DNA of 64,000 bases from Isochrysis galbana (GCA_018136815.1 CM030942.1:1945171-2009170), one strand, 5' to 3'. Shown: positions 20,691-31,445, counted from the first letter of the stretch. Translations and numbers: made by a program. The notes: generated by a model not told the origin, from the letters alone.

Positions 20691-20935
20691 CGTCGATCTC
20701 TCTCCCTCTCTCCCTCTCTTCCTCCTCTCTCCTCTCCTCTCCTCTCCCATTCGGGGCACCTTCCCTCCCTCTCTCTTGCTCCTTTCTTCTGTCAGTTGAT
20801 TTCTCTTCTACCTCCACTGCGCATTGACCTCCTCCCCCCTCCCTCCTCCCCCTCTCTCCTCCCCCCACCCTCTCCCCTCCCCCTTCCCCCCCCCCAAATC
20901 CCCCCAACCCCCCTCCCCCGCTCCTCCAGACGTCC
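20691..20935. repeat. Pyrimidine-rich tract upstream of the GCIP-like gene
   Basis: Almost pure C/T on the plus strand, ending 20 bp before the predicted start. Similar tracts precede the acyltransferase, two-pore channel, SUN-domain and RING-CH genes, so a coding-strand pyrimidine tract before the start codon may be a general promoter or 5' UTR feature of this genome. Confidence 0.6.
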
Positions 20936-20955
20936 GTGGCGCTCAAGGGGCGACG

Positions 20956-22026
20956 ATGCCATCGAGCACGTCCGTCGAGGCCGCCCTCGTCCACCTCGCC
21001 TCGCGCCTCGCCCACACCGCCAAGATGCTGAGCAGCAAGCCAGAGCGGCCGCTGCTTGGAGACGTTGCTCGCGCACATACAGACACTCAGCAGGCGGGAA
21101 TCGCGCTCGTGCAGCAGGCGCGAGCGCTTTATTTGTTTGATGTGCTCGATGCCAACCAGGACGAGGCACACGCCTGCATCGACGACCTCGACAAGAAGGC
21201 CGCCGTGTACGTCACGTGCGCCAAGCTCTTCCTCTCCTGCTGTCGTGGTGCGCCGTGCAAGCTGGCGGCAAAGCCATGCGCCGACGTGCTCAAGGCCACG
21301 GCGCAGCTCTGCACAAAGACGGCTGCTCGGTCCGCGAATGCAGCCCACGTTGGCATGATTGACGCGGCAATGAATGCGGTGACAAAGGTTTCCTGGAGAG
21401 TGGAGGTGGCTGCGGCATTATTGCTGGGGGAGAGTGAGGGGCTGCTGAAGGACGCAGTGGAAGAGTTCGATGAAGCCGTCAATGAGGCTGGACAGCCCGC
21501 TAACGACAAGGACGACGACGAGGAAGACACGTGCAACCTTCTTCGGCACGCGCCGCTCACCTCTGCTACCCGCATACTGCTCGGCCTCGCTCTACAGCTC
21601 ACGTCAACAAGCCGAGAGCGGTTGGTGTTGCCGTCCATCACGGCATGTGCTAGCGACGACTTGGATAAGACCGCCAACACTCTGGTCACGTGCGCGGCAG
21701 CGTTGACAACGCAAGCAGATGCACTAGTTTGCGCCTTGGCCCATGAAGACGACGCTGAGGAAACTGCCTCCCAAGCCGGGTCTTTCGGGAAACTGCTGCA
21801 AAGAACGTTGACGGCTGCAAACCAGCTTGCCAGCATCGTTGAGGGCAACAGCAGCTGCGCGTCAACGACATCCGTCGCCGAATTGCAGGACGTGGTCGCT
21901 CGCTGTATAGCCGCAGCGCACGATGCTGGGAGTGTTGCCGTTGCAGATCACCCGGACATGCATTCTAACGGTGCAAACGGCATTGATTCAGTGGTTGAGC
22001 AGGTGCGGCAGACCTCAATCTCTTGA
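20956..22026 (+). CDS. Helical protein, possible GCIP (cyclin-D1-binding protein 1-like)
   Basis: An intronless 356-residue frame with normal codon use, almost entirely alpha-helical and rich in Ala, Leu, Asp and Cys. Two helical halves are separated by an acidic linker (NDKDDDEEDT at about residues 180-190). The layout, about 360 residues with a helical bundle, a mid-protein acidic stretch followed by a repeated helical segment (LTSATRILLGLALQLTST) and a Leu-rich C-terminus, recalls the GCIP family (human CCNDBP1 and plant homologues), which binds cyclin D and helix-loop-helix proteins. The resemblance is architectural; no diagnostic motif is certain. It could be another helical-bundle protein. 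The start follows directly on the pyrimidine tract. Confidence 0.6.
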   Translation: MPSSTSVEAALVHLASRLAHTAKMLSSKPERPLLGDVARAHTDTQQAGIALVQQARALYLFDVLDANQDEAHACIDDLDKKAAVYVTCAKLFLSCCRGAPCKLAAKPCADVLKATAQLCTKTAARSANAAHVGMIDAAMNAVTKVSWRVEVAAALLLGESEGLLKDAVEEFDEAVNEAGQPANDKDDDEEDTCNLLRHAPLTSATRILLGLALQLTSTSRERLVLPSITACASDDLDKTANTLVTCAAALTTQADALVCALAHEDDAEETASQAGSFGKLLQRTLTAANQLASIVEGNSSCASTTSVAELQDVVARCIAAAHDAGSVAVADHPDMHSNGANGIDSVVEQVRQTSIS

Positions 22027-23448
22027 TCACTCCTTGTTGGCGGTTGGCAAGTGGTCGGTAAGCAGGAGGTAGCACAAATCATTACCACCGACGGTCGTAT
22101 CGGATTTAATCAGGGGCAGCATATGAGAATGCGCACGCGCTTTAGCGTCGAATTGCGGCATGTGCATGCGTACGGATTACCTGCGGGCATCGACAACCTA
22201 CCTGCCAGGTGGCAGGTGTGGGTTGTGCGTCGGCAAGGGCTGCGCTACGAGCTGGTGCTATGGTATAATTCGAGAAGGTGCCGATACTGATACAGCGCCT
22301 GCCCCGTTGGCGAGAGAATCCGACACCATGGTAGTGAGTGGCATCGTTTTGCCGCCTAGTTTTCCTCGACTAGGAGTCATGGTGGACCTGGCCGTGCAGG
22401 GCGTGCGGAGGCCCGCACGGGGCGCGTGCGCACCTGGACGGCAGTAGAGCCCTCTTGCGGGCGCTTCATGAGCGCGGGTTCCTCCATTAGCTGGTCGAGC
22501 TTTTCGGCGGTGAGGGCCAGGGGAGAGAGGGGAGGCGGCGCGCGCTCCATGACCCTACCGTTTAGCAGCGCAAGTTATGCAGCGAAGCAAAGCCGTGGCT
22601 GCGAAAAAAAAAAACCTTTTAATATTCTCGCCTCCCCCGTGGCACTGACTCGCATATTCGTAGCCGTGGTCGCGTATAGTGAGTGTTAGCACGGCGAGCT
22701 CAATTAGTTGGTGAGGGGCGTTGCCTCTTCCTAAGTGCCGAATGCGAATACGTGGCTTGCAAGCCGCCGCCGCGCGCACCCTTCCCGCCCCCCCAAATCA
22801 GCACTGCCGCAAGCAGGCGGGTGCGCAACGCGCCGCGCGCCGAGCGCCAGCATGCTAGGCGCGCGCTTGCTCAGCGACGCCGACTTAGCCCACGCCAACA
22901 GGTTCAACACAGCAGCTGAGGCCGTGGTAGCTATTCCCCGGCCCTCACGACGGCGCGCGCTTGCTAGGAGACTTCTTCAGAATTTAGCCGGCGGGCTGCG
23001 TCGTTAGTATTGGGTGCGCGCACGCGTTGCGCGTTGAGCACATGATACATGATCACATGCTACTAATACATATTACGTCAATACATGAGCTACGAGACAG
23101 ACCTCTGCTCTAAAAGAAGCGTCTTCATCGCTCACAAGACTTAAAAGTATGAAGGAGTCATCGAGCGCAAAAACGGGAGGAGGAACGAGAACGAGAGCAG
23201 AATGTGCGGTTCAACCCAAGGAGATCGTTCACTTTCGCATGCACAAAGGTAACTAGGGGTGCGTGTGGCCGTATGAAACCGAGCAGAACAGCGAGCCGGC
23301 GCGGCGCGCGGTGCGCACCTCAACCGCGGGAGAGGATAAACGATGGCATGTGGCATGAGATGCAGAATGAGGCTATCTAAGTACAGCAATCAATCCTAAT
23401 GTCAGGCGGCGGAAACTGGCATACTAAGTGAGTGAGCAACTCTGCATT
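22027..23448. other. Intergenic stretch with a SINE-like 3' end
   Basis: No supported gene. At about 22604-22690 a minus-oriented SINE-like tail (A-run, then CCTTTTAATATTCTCGCC and GTGGCACTGA) is present, the variant also found at 37937 and 34845. 22780-23010 is Ala/Arg-coding GC-rich sequence without a convincing frame. The last 250 bp are the probable 3' flank of the SUN-domain gene. Confidence 0.45.
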
Positions 23449-26400
23449 CTACTCGTGGCGCTTGGGCTCGCACCGTTGCAAATCAAGATTCTCGTCAGGT
23501 GGAGGCGCCTGAATGCTGAGTAACGAGGGAAATGTATGACGTCGAGGAATTTTGTCTTGCCTCACGCCCAACGAGCCGAATCCGCTGCGTGCATCGTCTC
23601 GGTCAGGTGAGTCTGCAGACTCAGGCAAGCAAAAGTCGTCCTCATCGCTAACGGGCAGCTCCTCAGCCAGACGAGCCTTGATATCTTCATCTCCGGAAAG
23701 CGTGGAAGCCGATAGCTCATCGGCTTCCCGGTGTTGGTTTGCTTGCCCCATTGCCAGATCCGCCATGATACGTGGTCGGGCAGCAAGGCCGCCACCGCCT
23801 AATTTACCGCGGGCTACACCACTAACAGCCTCATCGAAGTAGCGGCTCTCCGAGTCTGAACTCCTCATGGTGCTCGGATGCGGTTGGATTCGCCCACCAT
23901 CACTGAATGAGCGTCGGACAGGCCCACGGGGTCGCGCACTGAAGAGGGTCGAAAGGCTCTCCGGGATCAAGCTGCGCGAGGTGGTCTTGGCGATGTGCGG
24001 CGATCCGTGGGCTTCAGAGACTGTAGGCGGCGAGTGAGCGAAGCAAAAGGCGAAGACGATAAGCGACGTGCCTAGAGAGAGGATGATAGCACATGCAAGC
24101 TCAAAGCGATGCCAGTACGTCATTGACGCCATCTCGCGACGCAACTGGATCTCCGATTTGCGATGTGCCTCATCAAGCCTGTGCACCTGCCTCTCAAGCG
24201 CAACGATTGATTCTGCGGACGGGCCATTGGCGCGCTTTGCGTGCTCTTGTAAATACGGCTCGAACCTGCTCACGGCAGCCCGAAGCTCCGCGACGGTGTT
24301 GTTGAGCACCTGCTGCTCCGACTCCACAACTGCCAATCCGGCCTGGATAGTGCGCACGACGGCCGAAGTGGCCTCAGTCGATGCATTAAGCCCCTTGAGC
24401 TTGGACCCGATCTGCGCTTGCCAAACCACGAGCCAGTCATGTATGAGAGACTGGTTGAGCTCAAGTTGCCGCATCTTGGACTGGAGGACATAGAAAATGT
24501 TGTTCGGATCGTTGCGGAAGAACGGGTCAACGCCTGCCGTGGGCAACGGCGCGGAGATACCGCTGGCTGATGCGGCATTGAGGACCAAGGTTGAAGCGAC
24601 GGCAGTGCCGGCCATCGCTTGTCCGAGTGGCGGCTGCGGGCTGACCGCAACGAGGTGCTCTTGTGCCATTGATGGCGGGCTCGCCGGAGCAACAACTGTT
24701 GCAGACACTTGCGTCGGCGCACGCGACGGGGAACCGTCGCCCACATTCGGGACGGGTGGGGGTGGCGAGGCCGGTCGGACCGGGACGAGCTTCTCCGTGG
24801 AAGACAATGACGGGACGGGTGATGGTGGCACGGAAACGTTGGTGGCACCCGGCAGGACGCCTTGCGGCGGAAGCGGTGGAGGTGCGGGGGCCGCTGGAGG
24901 CGGTTTCGGGGGCGGTTGTGGAAGCGGCGCGGCGGCTGCAGCCAGCGGTTGTGGCGGCGACGGTGGTGGGGTCACACCCAGGACCCGAACGAAGGCTCCC
25001 ACCGTGCGCGCCACAATGCTATCAACCTTGTCTGCGCCCTTGCCCTCGCTCTCAGCGGCCTTTGTGTTGGCAAATTGGCCCGTGGATGGATCGGCGTTGG
25101 TGTCCTCATTCGGCGAGAGATCTTGCACGCCGATGCCAACAGCTTCAGCAGCGGTACCCGGAGCTGCCGTGGTCGCTCTCTCACCGAGTGTATTCGCCGA
25201 CGGCGACGCCCTGTCACAGATTTGGCCTTGCTCCTCACTCAGACTCACACATCGTGAGCTTGGTCCCGCCTTGGCAGACGGAGAATGGGTCATCGTTGCC
25301 TCATCGCTAGCGACTTGATCGCCCGCGGGAAAAGCACCCTGCTCATTAGTGCTTGCTGCCCCAACAGTGAATGGCGTGTTCATCGGATGGATTGCGCCGC
25401 GAGCGGCATCACGGTTCTCAGCAGAAGTTGCAGTAATGGAGGCCTCTCCAATGGCATCCACGCTGGCAATTGATGCATCCGCGGCAGCAACAGGAGCATC
25501 AACCATGGTGGATGCCTTCACGCCATCCGACAGCGTCGGCAAATCATCATTCCGCCCTTCGGCATTTCCAGCCACCTCACTTCCTCCATAGGCGGCACCT
25601 CGGGCTTCTCTCGTGGCCGCATCTGCGATATGCGGCAAATTGCCACCACCAACGCTATCTGCAGTTTGTCCAGACGCTGGCGATTCGGCCGCAATACTCG
25701 CTGTGCCCACAGCATGCGTCCACGGAACGTCCACAGCATCATTGGATGTGGGCTTGGCGACCGCGCCCCTCTCCGATGCGTCGGGAGCTGTCAAATCTCC
25801 CTGCACGTGTTCCGTGTCACGCGTCCTGTCGCTAAGACGTGGAGTGGCGCCTGATGCGGATAAGGCTGCAGCACTTGATGCATCGTGGTCTGCAGCCACA
25901 GTAGCGGGCGCACCGGGAGCCGTACCCAACCCCTGTTGCTCCGGACGGTCAGGCACTGGTCCCTCTTGAACTTCATCGCCAGCTCCAGGTTCAGAGCCCG
26001 CACCCGTGGCCTCCCTCCCCTCGGCCGCAGTCGGCCCCGCACTATTCGATCCCTCCGCAGAGGTCGTCCCATCGCCATGAGAGATATCAGGTCCGTGCGG
26101 AGATGGAGTGGCAACAGGCTGAGCGTTTGTCTCCATTGCTGGCTCGCTGGTAGGTTGGGGAGGAGGAGGAGCTTGAGGCAGCGCCGATCTGGACGCTGCC
26201 TCTTTGACGTTTTGCAGTTGCGCGTCCTCGGCGAGGAACTTATCGACGTCGGTCTGGCCGTAAGCGCGGATCAACGAGAGCGACCAGTAGTGCTCGGAGC
26301 CATGGTGCGTAAGGAAGCGCAACTTGACATACCGTACATACATGATCTGGGGCAAGTAGAAGGGTTGCTCTGTCCGCGTGTCGTTAGCCTCAAAGTCACC

Positions 26401-27588
26401 CAGCAAGGCCCAGTGTTGGCAGGGGTACGTCTGGGAGCCCAAGAGCTGGAAACGCCGCACAGTCGACGAGTAGAGCTCAAAGTTGGCCAAGACAATGGTG
26501 TCCAGATGGATCTCCTGCGTCAAGGCTAAGGTGATCCACTTCTTCTTTTGGTCAGTCTCGGTCATTGCGTACGAGTCGCGGTCTTCAGACAGGACATTAT
26601 GCGCTCCCTTCATCCCGTCAGACTTGGCAAGCAGCTTGGCGCCAACGTTGCCGGACAGGTAGTTGAAGCGATCCTTCAACGGGGTGGCTGGCCGCTGCGT
26701 AGTACCTGACAACGCACCACCAGTCGACGCAGCATCGCTGAGCGATCCAGGCGGCGGTGGCACAATCGCGCCGCTACCGACGAGAGAAGGTCCCACGACG
26801 GCCGCCTCCTTGTGCACGCGCGCCATGAACTCGCTGAGCGGCAATATTTCATCGTCGCTGGGGTGCTCAGGCTCGGGAGGGGGGAGTGGAGGCGGCGGCG
26901 GTGGAGGAGGCGGGGGTGGAGGCGGGGGAAGCGGGGGAGGCAATACAACGGGCTCCGCTGGCGCTAGTGAGGAAGCCGCAGTCGCTCCCTCACCAGTGAG
27001 GGGAGTGGGATTCGCCGCACACTGCACCGAGTCAACGCGCATCGGCTCGGCTCCACACTCGTGGTCAGGCGCCCGCAGCTCACCACCTGCCTGCTCGGTG
27101 GGGGAAGTATCGGGCGCAGCTGCGAGCACCTCGCACTCGCGCGCAGTAGCGCCAGCCGCGATGAGCTGCGCCGAATCGGCCCTCGCGCCGGCCACGCCAT
27201 CGATCGCGACCGTAGACGCTCCGCCAAGGCAGTGACGCACCGCCTCCTCGTATGAGGCATGCGAGCGGCACCTGTCGGAGATGTTGGCGTGATCGACCTG
27301 CGCAGCTATGCTATGCGACAGGCCACCACGCAGCTCGAGCGACTGGAGGCTCGTTCCAGGCGGGCAGCTCGCGCGTACGCCGCCGCCTCGCGCGAGGGCA
27401 TCAACCAGCCCGCAGACAGAGCTGCGTGCTGAGTCACCGACGACGACAGGAGCAGCCGTAGCTTGCTGCTGAGAGCTCAGATCGAGGGCGGGAGCGGCGG
27501 GAGCCTCTGGTTTAGGAAGCTGGTCATGCGAGCCCAGTCCCTGCGCGAGCGCGAGGAGCATCACGCTGGCGCGGAGCGAGGAGGGCAT
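23449..27588 (-). CDS. SUN-domain protein, mid-SUN type (SLP1/SUCO-like)
   Basis: Intronless 1379-residue protein. An N-terminal signal peptide (SLRASVMLLALAQGLGSHD) is followed by a disordered region with a polyproline run near residues 220-235. The SUN domain, about residues 305-460, reads RFNYLSGNVGAKLLAKSDG, NVLSEDRDSYAMTE, WITLALTQEIHLDTIVLAN, RRFQLLGS and YVRYVKLRFLTHHGSEHYW, a clear match to the Sad1/UNC-84 fold. A 600-residue Ala/Ser/Pro-rich linker leads to a coiled coil (about 1085-1150) and one membrane span near 1160-1185 (ACAIILSLGTSLIVFAFCF). A SUN domain near the N-terminus with a C-terminal span is the mid-SUN arrangement of Slp1/SUCO/Opt proteins in the ER and nuclear envelope. 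The C-terminal tail is charged and presumably cytosolic. Confidence 0.9.
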   Translation of the reverse strand: MPSSLRASVMLLALAQGLGSHDQLPKPEAPAAPALDLSSQQQATAAPVVVGDSARSSVCGLVDALARGGGVRASCPPGTSLQSLELRGGLSHSIAAQVDHANISDRCRSHASYEEAVRHCLGGASTVAIDGVAGARADSAQLIAAGATARECEVLAAAPDTSPTEQAGGELRAPDHECGAEPMRVDSVQCAANPTPLTGEGATAASSLAPAEPVVLPPPLPPPPPPPPPPPPPPLPPPEPEHPSDDEILPLSEFMARVHKEAAVVGPSLVGSGAIVPPPPGSLSDAASTGGALSGTTQRPATPLKDRFNYLSGNVGAKLLAKSDGMKGAHNVLSEDRDSYAMTETDQKKKWITLALTQEIHLDTIVLANFELYSSTVRRFQLLGSQTYPCQHWALLGDFEANDTRTEQPFYLPQIMYVRYVKLRFLTHHGSEHYWSLSLIRAYGQTDVDKFLAEDAQLQNVKEAASRSALPQAPPPPQPTSEPAMETNAQPVATPSPHGPDISHGDGTTSAEGSNSAGPTAAEGREATGAGSEPGAGDEVQEGPVPDRPEQQGLGTAPGAPATVAADHDASSAAALSASGATPRLSDRTRDTEHVQGDLTAPDASERGAVAKPTSNDAVDVPWTHAVGTASIAAESPASGQTADSVGGGNLPHIADAATREARGAAYGGSEVAGNAEGRNDDLPTLSDGVKASTMVDAPVAAADASIASVDAIGEASITATSAENRDAARGAIHPMNTPFTVGAASTNEQGAFPAGDQVASDEATMTHSPSAKAGPSSRCVSLSEEQGQICDRASPSANTLGERATTAAPGTAAEAVGIGVQDLSPNEDTNADPSTGQFANTKAAESEGKGADKVDSIVARTVGAFVRVLGVTPPPSPPQPLAAAAAPLPQPPPKPPPAAPAPPPLPPQGVLPGATNVSVPPSPVPSLSSTEKLVPVRPASPPPPVPNVGDGSPSRAPTQVSATVVAPASPPSMAQEHLVAVSPQPPLGQAMAGTAVASTLVLNAASASGISAPLPTAGVDPFFRNDPNNIFYVLQSKMRQLELNQSLIHDWLVVWQAQIGSKLKGLNASTEATSAVVRTIQAGLAVVESEQQVLNNTVAELRAAVSRFEPYLQEHAKRANGPSAESIVALERQVHRLDEAHRKSEIQLRREMASMTYWHRFELACAIILSLGTSLIVFAFCFAHSPPTVSEAHGSPHIAKTTSRSLIPESLSTLFSARPRGPVRRSFSDGGRIQPHPSTMRSSDSESRYFDEAVSGVARGKLGGGGLAARPRIMADLAMGQANQHREADELSASTLSGDEDIKARLAEELPVSDEDDFCLPESADSPDRDDARSGFGSLGVRQDKIPRRHTFPSLLSIQAPPPDENLDLQRCEPKRHE

Positions 27589-27689
27589 CGAGTGGCTCTC
27601 TCAAGGGGACTGAGAGGGGTCACGCGGAAAGCCGGGGGTGGGCAGCGGAAGGAGAGAGGAGAGAAGAGAGAGAGGAGGGGAGAGGGAAA

Positions 27690-27775
27690 GGGAAGGGGGC
27701 GGGGGGGGGGGGGGGGGGGGGGGCGTGGAGGAGGGAGAGAGAGGGAGAGGGAGAGAGAGGAGAGAGCGGGGGGGT
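27690..27775. repeat. G-run and purine microsatellite
   Basis: A run of about 26 G (interrupted once) at 27697-27723, then GAGGGAGAGAGAGG repeats. This is the 5' flank of the SUN-domain gene, pyrimidine-rich on its coding strand. Confidence 0.85.
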
Positions 27776-28020
27776 GATGTGAGGGAGAGGCGGAGTGAGG
27801 TGGCGGCCGCCTCTGTAAAGTTATGTGTGTGTATGTGATATATCTGGAAACCAGGGGAGACGAGAGAGGGCGAGAGCGGCGCTGCTGGTCTGCTTCTCCA
27901 CTCTCTTCCATCTCTTGTTCGAGATACTGGGAGGAAGACACGGGACACCATCCGTGAGACAGCACAATCTCTCCCTCTCTCTCTCTCTCTTCCTCTGGCG
28001 CTTCTCGGATCGACTCACAG

Positions 28021-28022
<2 letters not shown>

Positions 28023-28056
<34 letters not shown>
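28023..28056. repeat. (AG)n microsatellite
   Basis: About 16 uninterrupted AG dinucleotides. The surrounding 27960-28290 region is CT/GA-rich low-complexity sequence without a gene. Confidence 0.9.
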
Positions 28057-28057
<1 letters not shown>

Positions 28058-28289
28058 CTTTTCTCTCGTCCACATAAGCCTCTCTCCCTCCTCTCCTCCC
28101 CTCTTCCCTCGTCTCGGTGCTCCCCTCCTCTCATACTTTAGATGTACAGAGTGGAACAAATCTCACTCTCTGTCTGGGCTTCCTCTCGCCTCTCCCCCTA
28201 TCTCCCCCTCGCCCCCCCCCCCCCACGAGGTACCCTCCCTCCTCCCCCGCCCCCCCTCCCCTCCCGTCCACACCCACAGACAATACCGC

Positions 28290-29315
28290 TCTCTCGCCCG
28301 AGGAGGAGGACGGAAGGCGAAGAAACGCAGTGGAAGTGTCTGGAGTTTTGTAGTAGAAGGGGCTCATAGTCCCCATGTGCCTTGGTGTACGCTTAATTGT
28401 GTGTCCTCCGATCTCGTCCCCCTCCTTGCGTCGCTAAGACCATGCTACATCTAGCCCTCGTCTCGCTACTCGGTATGGGCCTGCCCACGGCGGTCCCACG
28501 CGCTCTATTCGAACATGGTACCCCCGCGAGTCGATCCGAACGCTCGCATCGCTCGATCTCGACCGTCCTCGACCTCCACATGCCCGAATTACCCCTTGGG
28601 CTTCTCTCGACCACTCATCCCTCAAATGTTTGGGCCTCCCCCATCCCTTTGGATGGGCTCGTCTCTCGTCTCTCGGGGCCTCTGAGGCCCGTCTCGCCCC
28701 CCTCGCCGGCCCCGCGCCGTTCTCGCCACTCGCGCCGACCTTCGGGATACCCTCTACCTTGTTTGAAGGAGGGGGGAAGTTGGCCGAGCAGACTTTTTTT
28801 GACAAAGTCCCACAAGTTCTCACGATGGCGGGATCAGCCGGCGACTCCCACTGCGCGGGTGCTCTTTGGGCTCGTCGTGACCCGGGCCCCCGGGCCCTAC
28901 CGCCTCCCAATGCCAAGACCGATTTCACCCGCGCTGAGGATAAGTGTGTTCTCGCATTCTCTGTTCATGCTAACCACTATCAAGGGCATCTTCATCTTCA
29001 AAATTCTCGCCGCCACTCGCCGGCCCAGCGCGCCCCCGTCCCCTCTGCGATGGTCCTTGCTCCTCTTTGGACCCTCGAGGGTTGGTGGCTCGCCCGCGAC
29101 CTCGCCCGCCGATCCCGCCGTCCTTGGGAATTCTCACCTTCTCTGGCAGTCTCTGCCTCTGCCAGGACAACCTCGAGCTTGTGGGACGTTCTATGCTTCT
29201 TCTTATCTTGTCTAACTACGGCCTTGCTGGCGGGAGTCCTCGCGGGAGTCTCCGCCTCTCGCCGTCGCTTCGTCCGCTTCGTCCTTGCCGGTTTTGCCTC
29301 TCTATGTTGGGGCCA
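28290..29315. other. Unannotated stretch, overlapping open frames without a family
   Basis: Several overlapping frames exist on both strands. Their composition is Arg/Ser/Pro-biased and none shows a conserved motif. Because a hAT fragment follows directly at 29316, this may be the decayed 5' part of that transposon. Confidence 0.3.
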
Positions 29316-29465
29316 TTGCTTGATGACACCGTGGCTCGGCTGCAACGTGAGGTGGAGCCGTTGCGGCAGCAGCTGTTGCACAAGGGATGCTCGATACTCT
29401 CCGATGGGTGGGACAATGTCATGAAGGATCATCTCATTAACTTTCTCTATGGCAATCCCGGCTAA
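29316..29465 (+). pseudogene. hAT transposase fragment (DUF659 region)
   Basis: 49 residues beginning LLDDTVARLQREVEPLRQQL and containing KGCSILSDGWDNVMKDHLIN. The G-CSI-SDGW---K---LINFL pattern is the DUF659 signature in hAT-like transposases. The frame ends at TAA 29463-29465 soon after, so only this piece survives here. Confidence 0.75.
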
Positions 29466-29488
29466 GGTGTGGAACAAGGAACAAGATA

Positions 29489-29640
29489 CCTAGATATCTT
29501 AATATCTACTATGTAATTGGGTTTGAGGACTATCTACATCTATCAAGATAGCAATCGGCACTATCTCTATCTATCAAGATAGCAGTTATGGGCGCTCCAA
29601 ACTATTAGGCTAATATCTACTATATCTACTATAGATAGTG
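29489..29640 (+). repeat. Direct repeat block, left copy
   Basis: Contains TAGATATCTTAATATCTA and two CTATC(A)TCTATCAAGATAGC units that can form hairpins. A similar block in the same orientation lies at 30226-30365; together they flank the inverted hAT fragment at 29705. Confidence 0.7.
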
Positions 29641-29704
29641 CGGATAGAGCCTTGAACGTCGGAGCGTGCCAAGTAACAAGGCCGAGACACTCTTGCTACT
29701 CGCT

Positions 29705-29869
29705 CTACTCGCAGTTGAAACCCGCAAGCAATGCATGCTCCAATGACGAATCCGACTGCGCGCTTTTGAGATCGTCGTGCAGCTTGCCAGCCTTCGAGAA
29801 TGCTCGCTCAACACCTGCAGAGGTCGCTGGGCGACCCAAGTATTGGCGTGCCATCTTGCAAAGGGTCGG
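29705..29869 (-). pseudogene. hAT dimerisation-domain fragment, inverted relative to the DUF659 piece
   Basis: Minus-strand reading from about 29869 gives PTLCKMARQYLGRPATSAGV, then ERAFSKAGKLHDDLKSAQSD and LEHALLAGFNCE before TAG at 29707-29705. The A-S-GVER-FS-AG core is the hATC signature. The DUF659 piece 240 bp upstream is on the opposite strand, so the element has been rearranged by inversion or two elements collided. Confidence 0.8.
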
Positions 29870-30225
29870 TAGGCCAGCTGGCCGCCCCGTCGCCGGATCC
29901 GCCCTCAGATTGTGGTCGCGGGCCTTCCACTATAGAAGTGGGTTGGTGTCTAGGTCCTTCTCGGCGGGCAACGCCATGTATGTCTCGAGCTACACAGCTT
30001 GAGCTTGGCAAGCCACACCACAGAGGGAGGGGGGCAACCCCGCATCTCGCTCTCGCACGCCTTATGGAGAGGCAGCCGATGCCGATGCGCATCATGCGCA
30101 TCGAGTCGGTGTCGCGGCTGGCGGCTCTCTCTCTTGGCGAGGGGAGCGGGAAAAGAAGTAACGGGATAATGATAATGATAATGGACAATGGACTACTTTT
30201 AAAGGTAAAGGGGGATGCGCCGGAC

Positions 30226-30365
30226 TAGATATCTTGATATCTTAGATATAGTAGATATAGGCGGGCTTTGGCGACTATCTCTATCTATCAAGATAGCCAC
30301 GGGCACTATCTCTATCTATCAAGATAGCTCTGGCCAGCTATCTACTTCTATCAAGATAGCTCCAA
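30226..30365 (+). repeat. Direct repeat block, right copy
   Basis: TAGATATCTTGATATCTTAG followed by three TCTATCAAGATAGC hairpin units and GCTCCAAAC, matching the left copy at 29489-29640, which ends with GCGCTCCAAAC. Confidence 0.7.
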
Positions 30366-31139
30366 ACCAAACCTATTCCACTCCTTAATCCCGGCTGCAT
30401 GTTGTTCGATGGCCACTGCAAGTCCAATAACAAAGCCTTGGCTGTGGACAAAGACAGCTGCTTGATGCAAATAGTGTGCACCGTTCGTATTGTGCGGGCA
30501 TTGTCGCATTCGCGAATTGACGCTCGTTAGGCTTCTTTCTTCTCTTCGTTCGGTATTTATCGTTATAATTCTCTCGTTCTCGTTCTCGGTCAAAAACTTC
30601 GCGTGGGCGCCTAGGATCTAGGGTTGTGGAGCGCCCTCCCTCTTTCTCTCGAAGAGAAGGGAAGTTTCCCCACCTTTCTTCCTCCCAGGCGCCTCGCAAA
30701 AAGGTTTAATTCGCCATCTCCCCGCGTTTCTTTACCTGCCTTCTGGGGGCAATCAGGTTTGGTTTGCCATCTCCCCTTGGAGATCGATCTAGGTTCGTTG
30801 CTTGGGTGAAGGAATCTTTCTCCTTGGTCCTTGGTAGGTCGTTTGCCTTCATTTGGTACCTCTCGTTTCCAAATACGCGATGCGCCGGTGCCTCAGCCCG
30901 TCAGCGTCTCCGAACTCGTCTCCTCAGCCGCGCCTGCCGCCGGCATCCAGTAAGTATAAGTATAAGTATAATAATAGCGATACTAGAAGTTATAATAGGG
31001 GTGTGAGCTGATATTAGTACTGATGTAAGTACTGATGTAAGTGTAAGCTCAAAACCACCGTAAGCTTACGGACTGACAGCCCAACTAGGACATTTCTGGA
31101 CAGCCTTAAGTCTAGTATTACATAGTACATAGTGCATAT
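30366..31139. repeat. Repeat debris sharing blocks with 39.2, 39.7 and 55.2 kb
   Basis: No gene. 30755-30830 (TTTGCCATCTCCCCTTGGAG and flanks) matches, reversed, 55200-55270. 30833-30880 (AGGTCGTTTGCCTTCATTTG and on) matches, reversed, the ends of the repeats at 39190-39240 and 39660-39708. About 30949-30975 is a short AAGTAT/ATAAGT microsatellite. These shared blocks suggest a dispersed retroelement UTR or LTR. Confidence 0.55.
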
Positions 31140-31240
31140 TTCCTGTGGAACACCTACTTTGTGTGTGCAACACTTAGGTGTAGGTGTGGAACACCTACTT
31201 TGTGTGTGCAACACTTCGGTGTGGAACACTTGATTTTGAT
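31138..31240. repeat. Short tandem repeat with GTGGAACAC unit
   Basis: GTGGAACACCTACTTTGTGT occurs twice, with further GTGGAACAC(T) and GCAACACTT(A/C)GGTGT units, over about 100 bp. Confidence 0.75.
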
Positions 31241-31445
31241 GTGGAACACTGCGCCTCCCCGGAGGGGGGGAGGGGGGCTAGGTGTGAAACGTTTCTACAC
31301 GAACCCTGGTAGGGGGTATTGGTATTGATCCCATTTCACTAGCGCTATGGATCGACACTGCTCACCTGCGCTACTAACTCGGGCCCTGGCAAATACTTCG
31401 CGGCACGTAAAACACGCTATGTGCTTTTTCAATCGCTAAATAGCG

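Noticed and set aside
24497-25318. 273-residue plus-strand frame inside the SUN-domain gene
   Set aside because: Gly/Ala/Thr-rich shadow of the disordered linker of the minus-strand gene.
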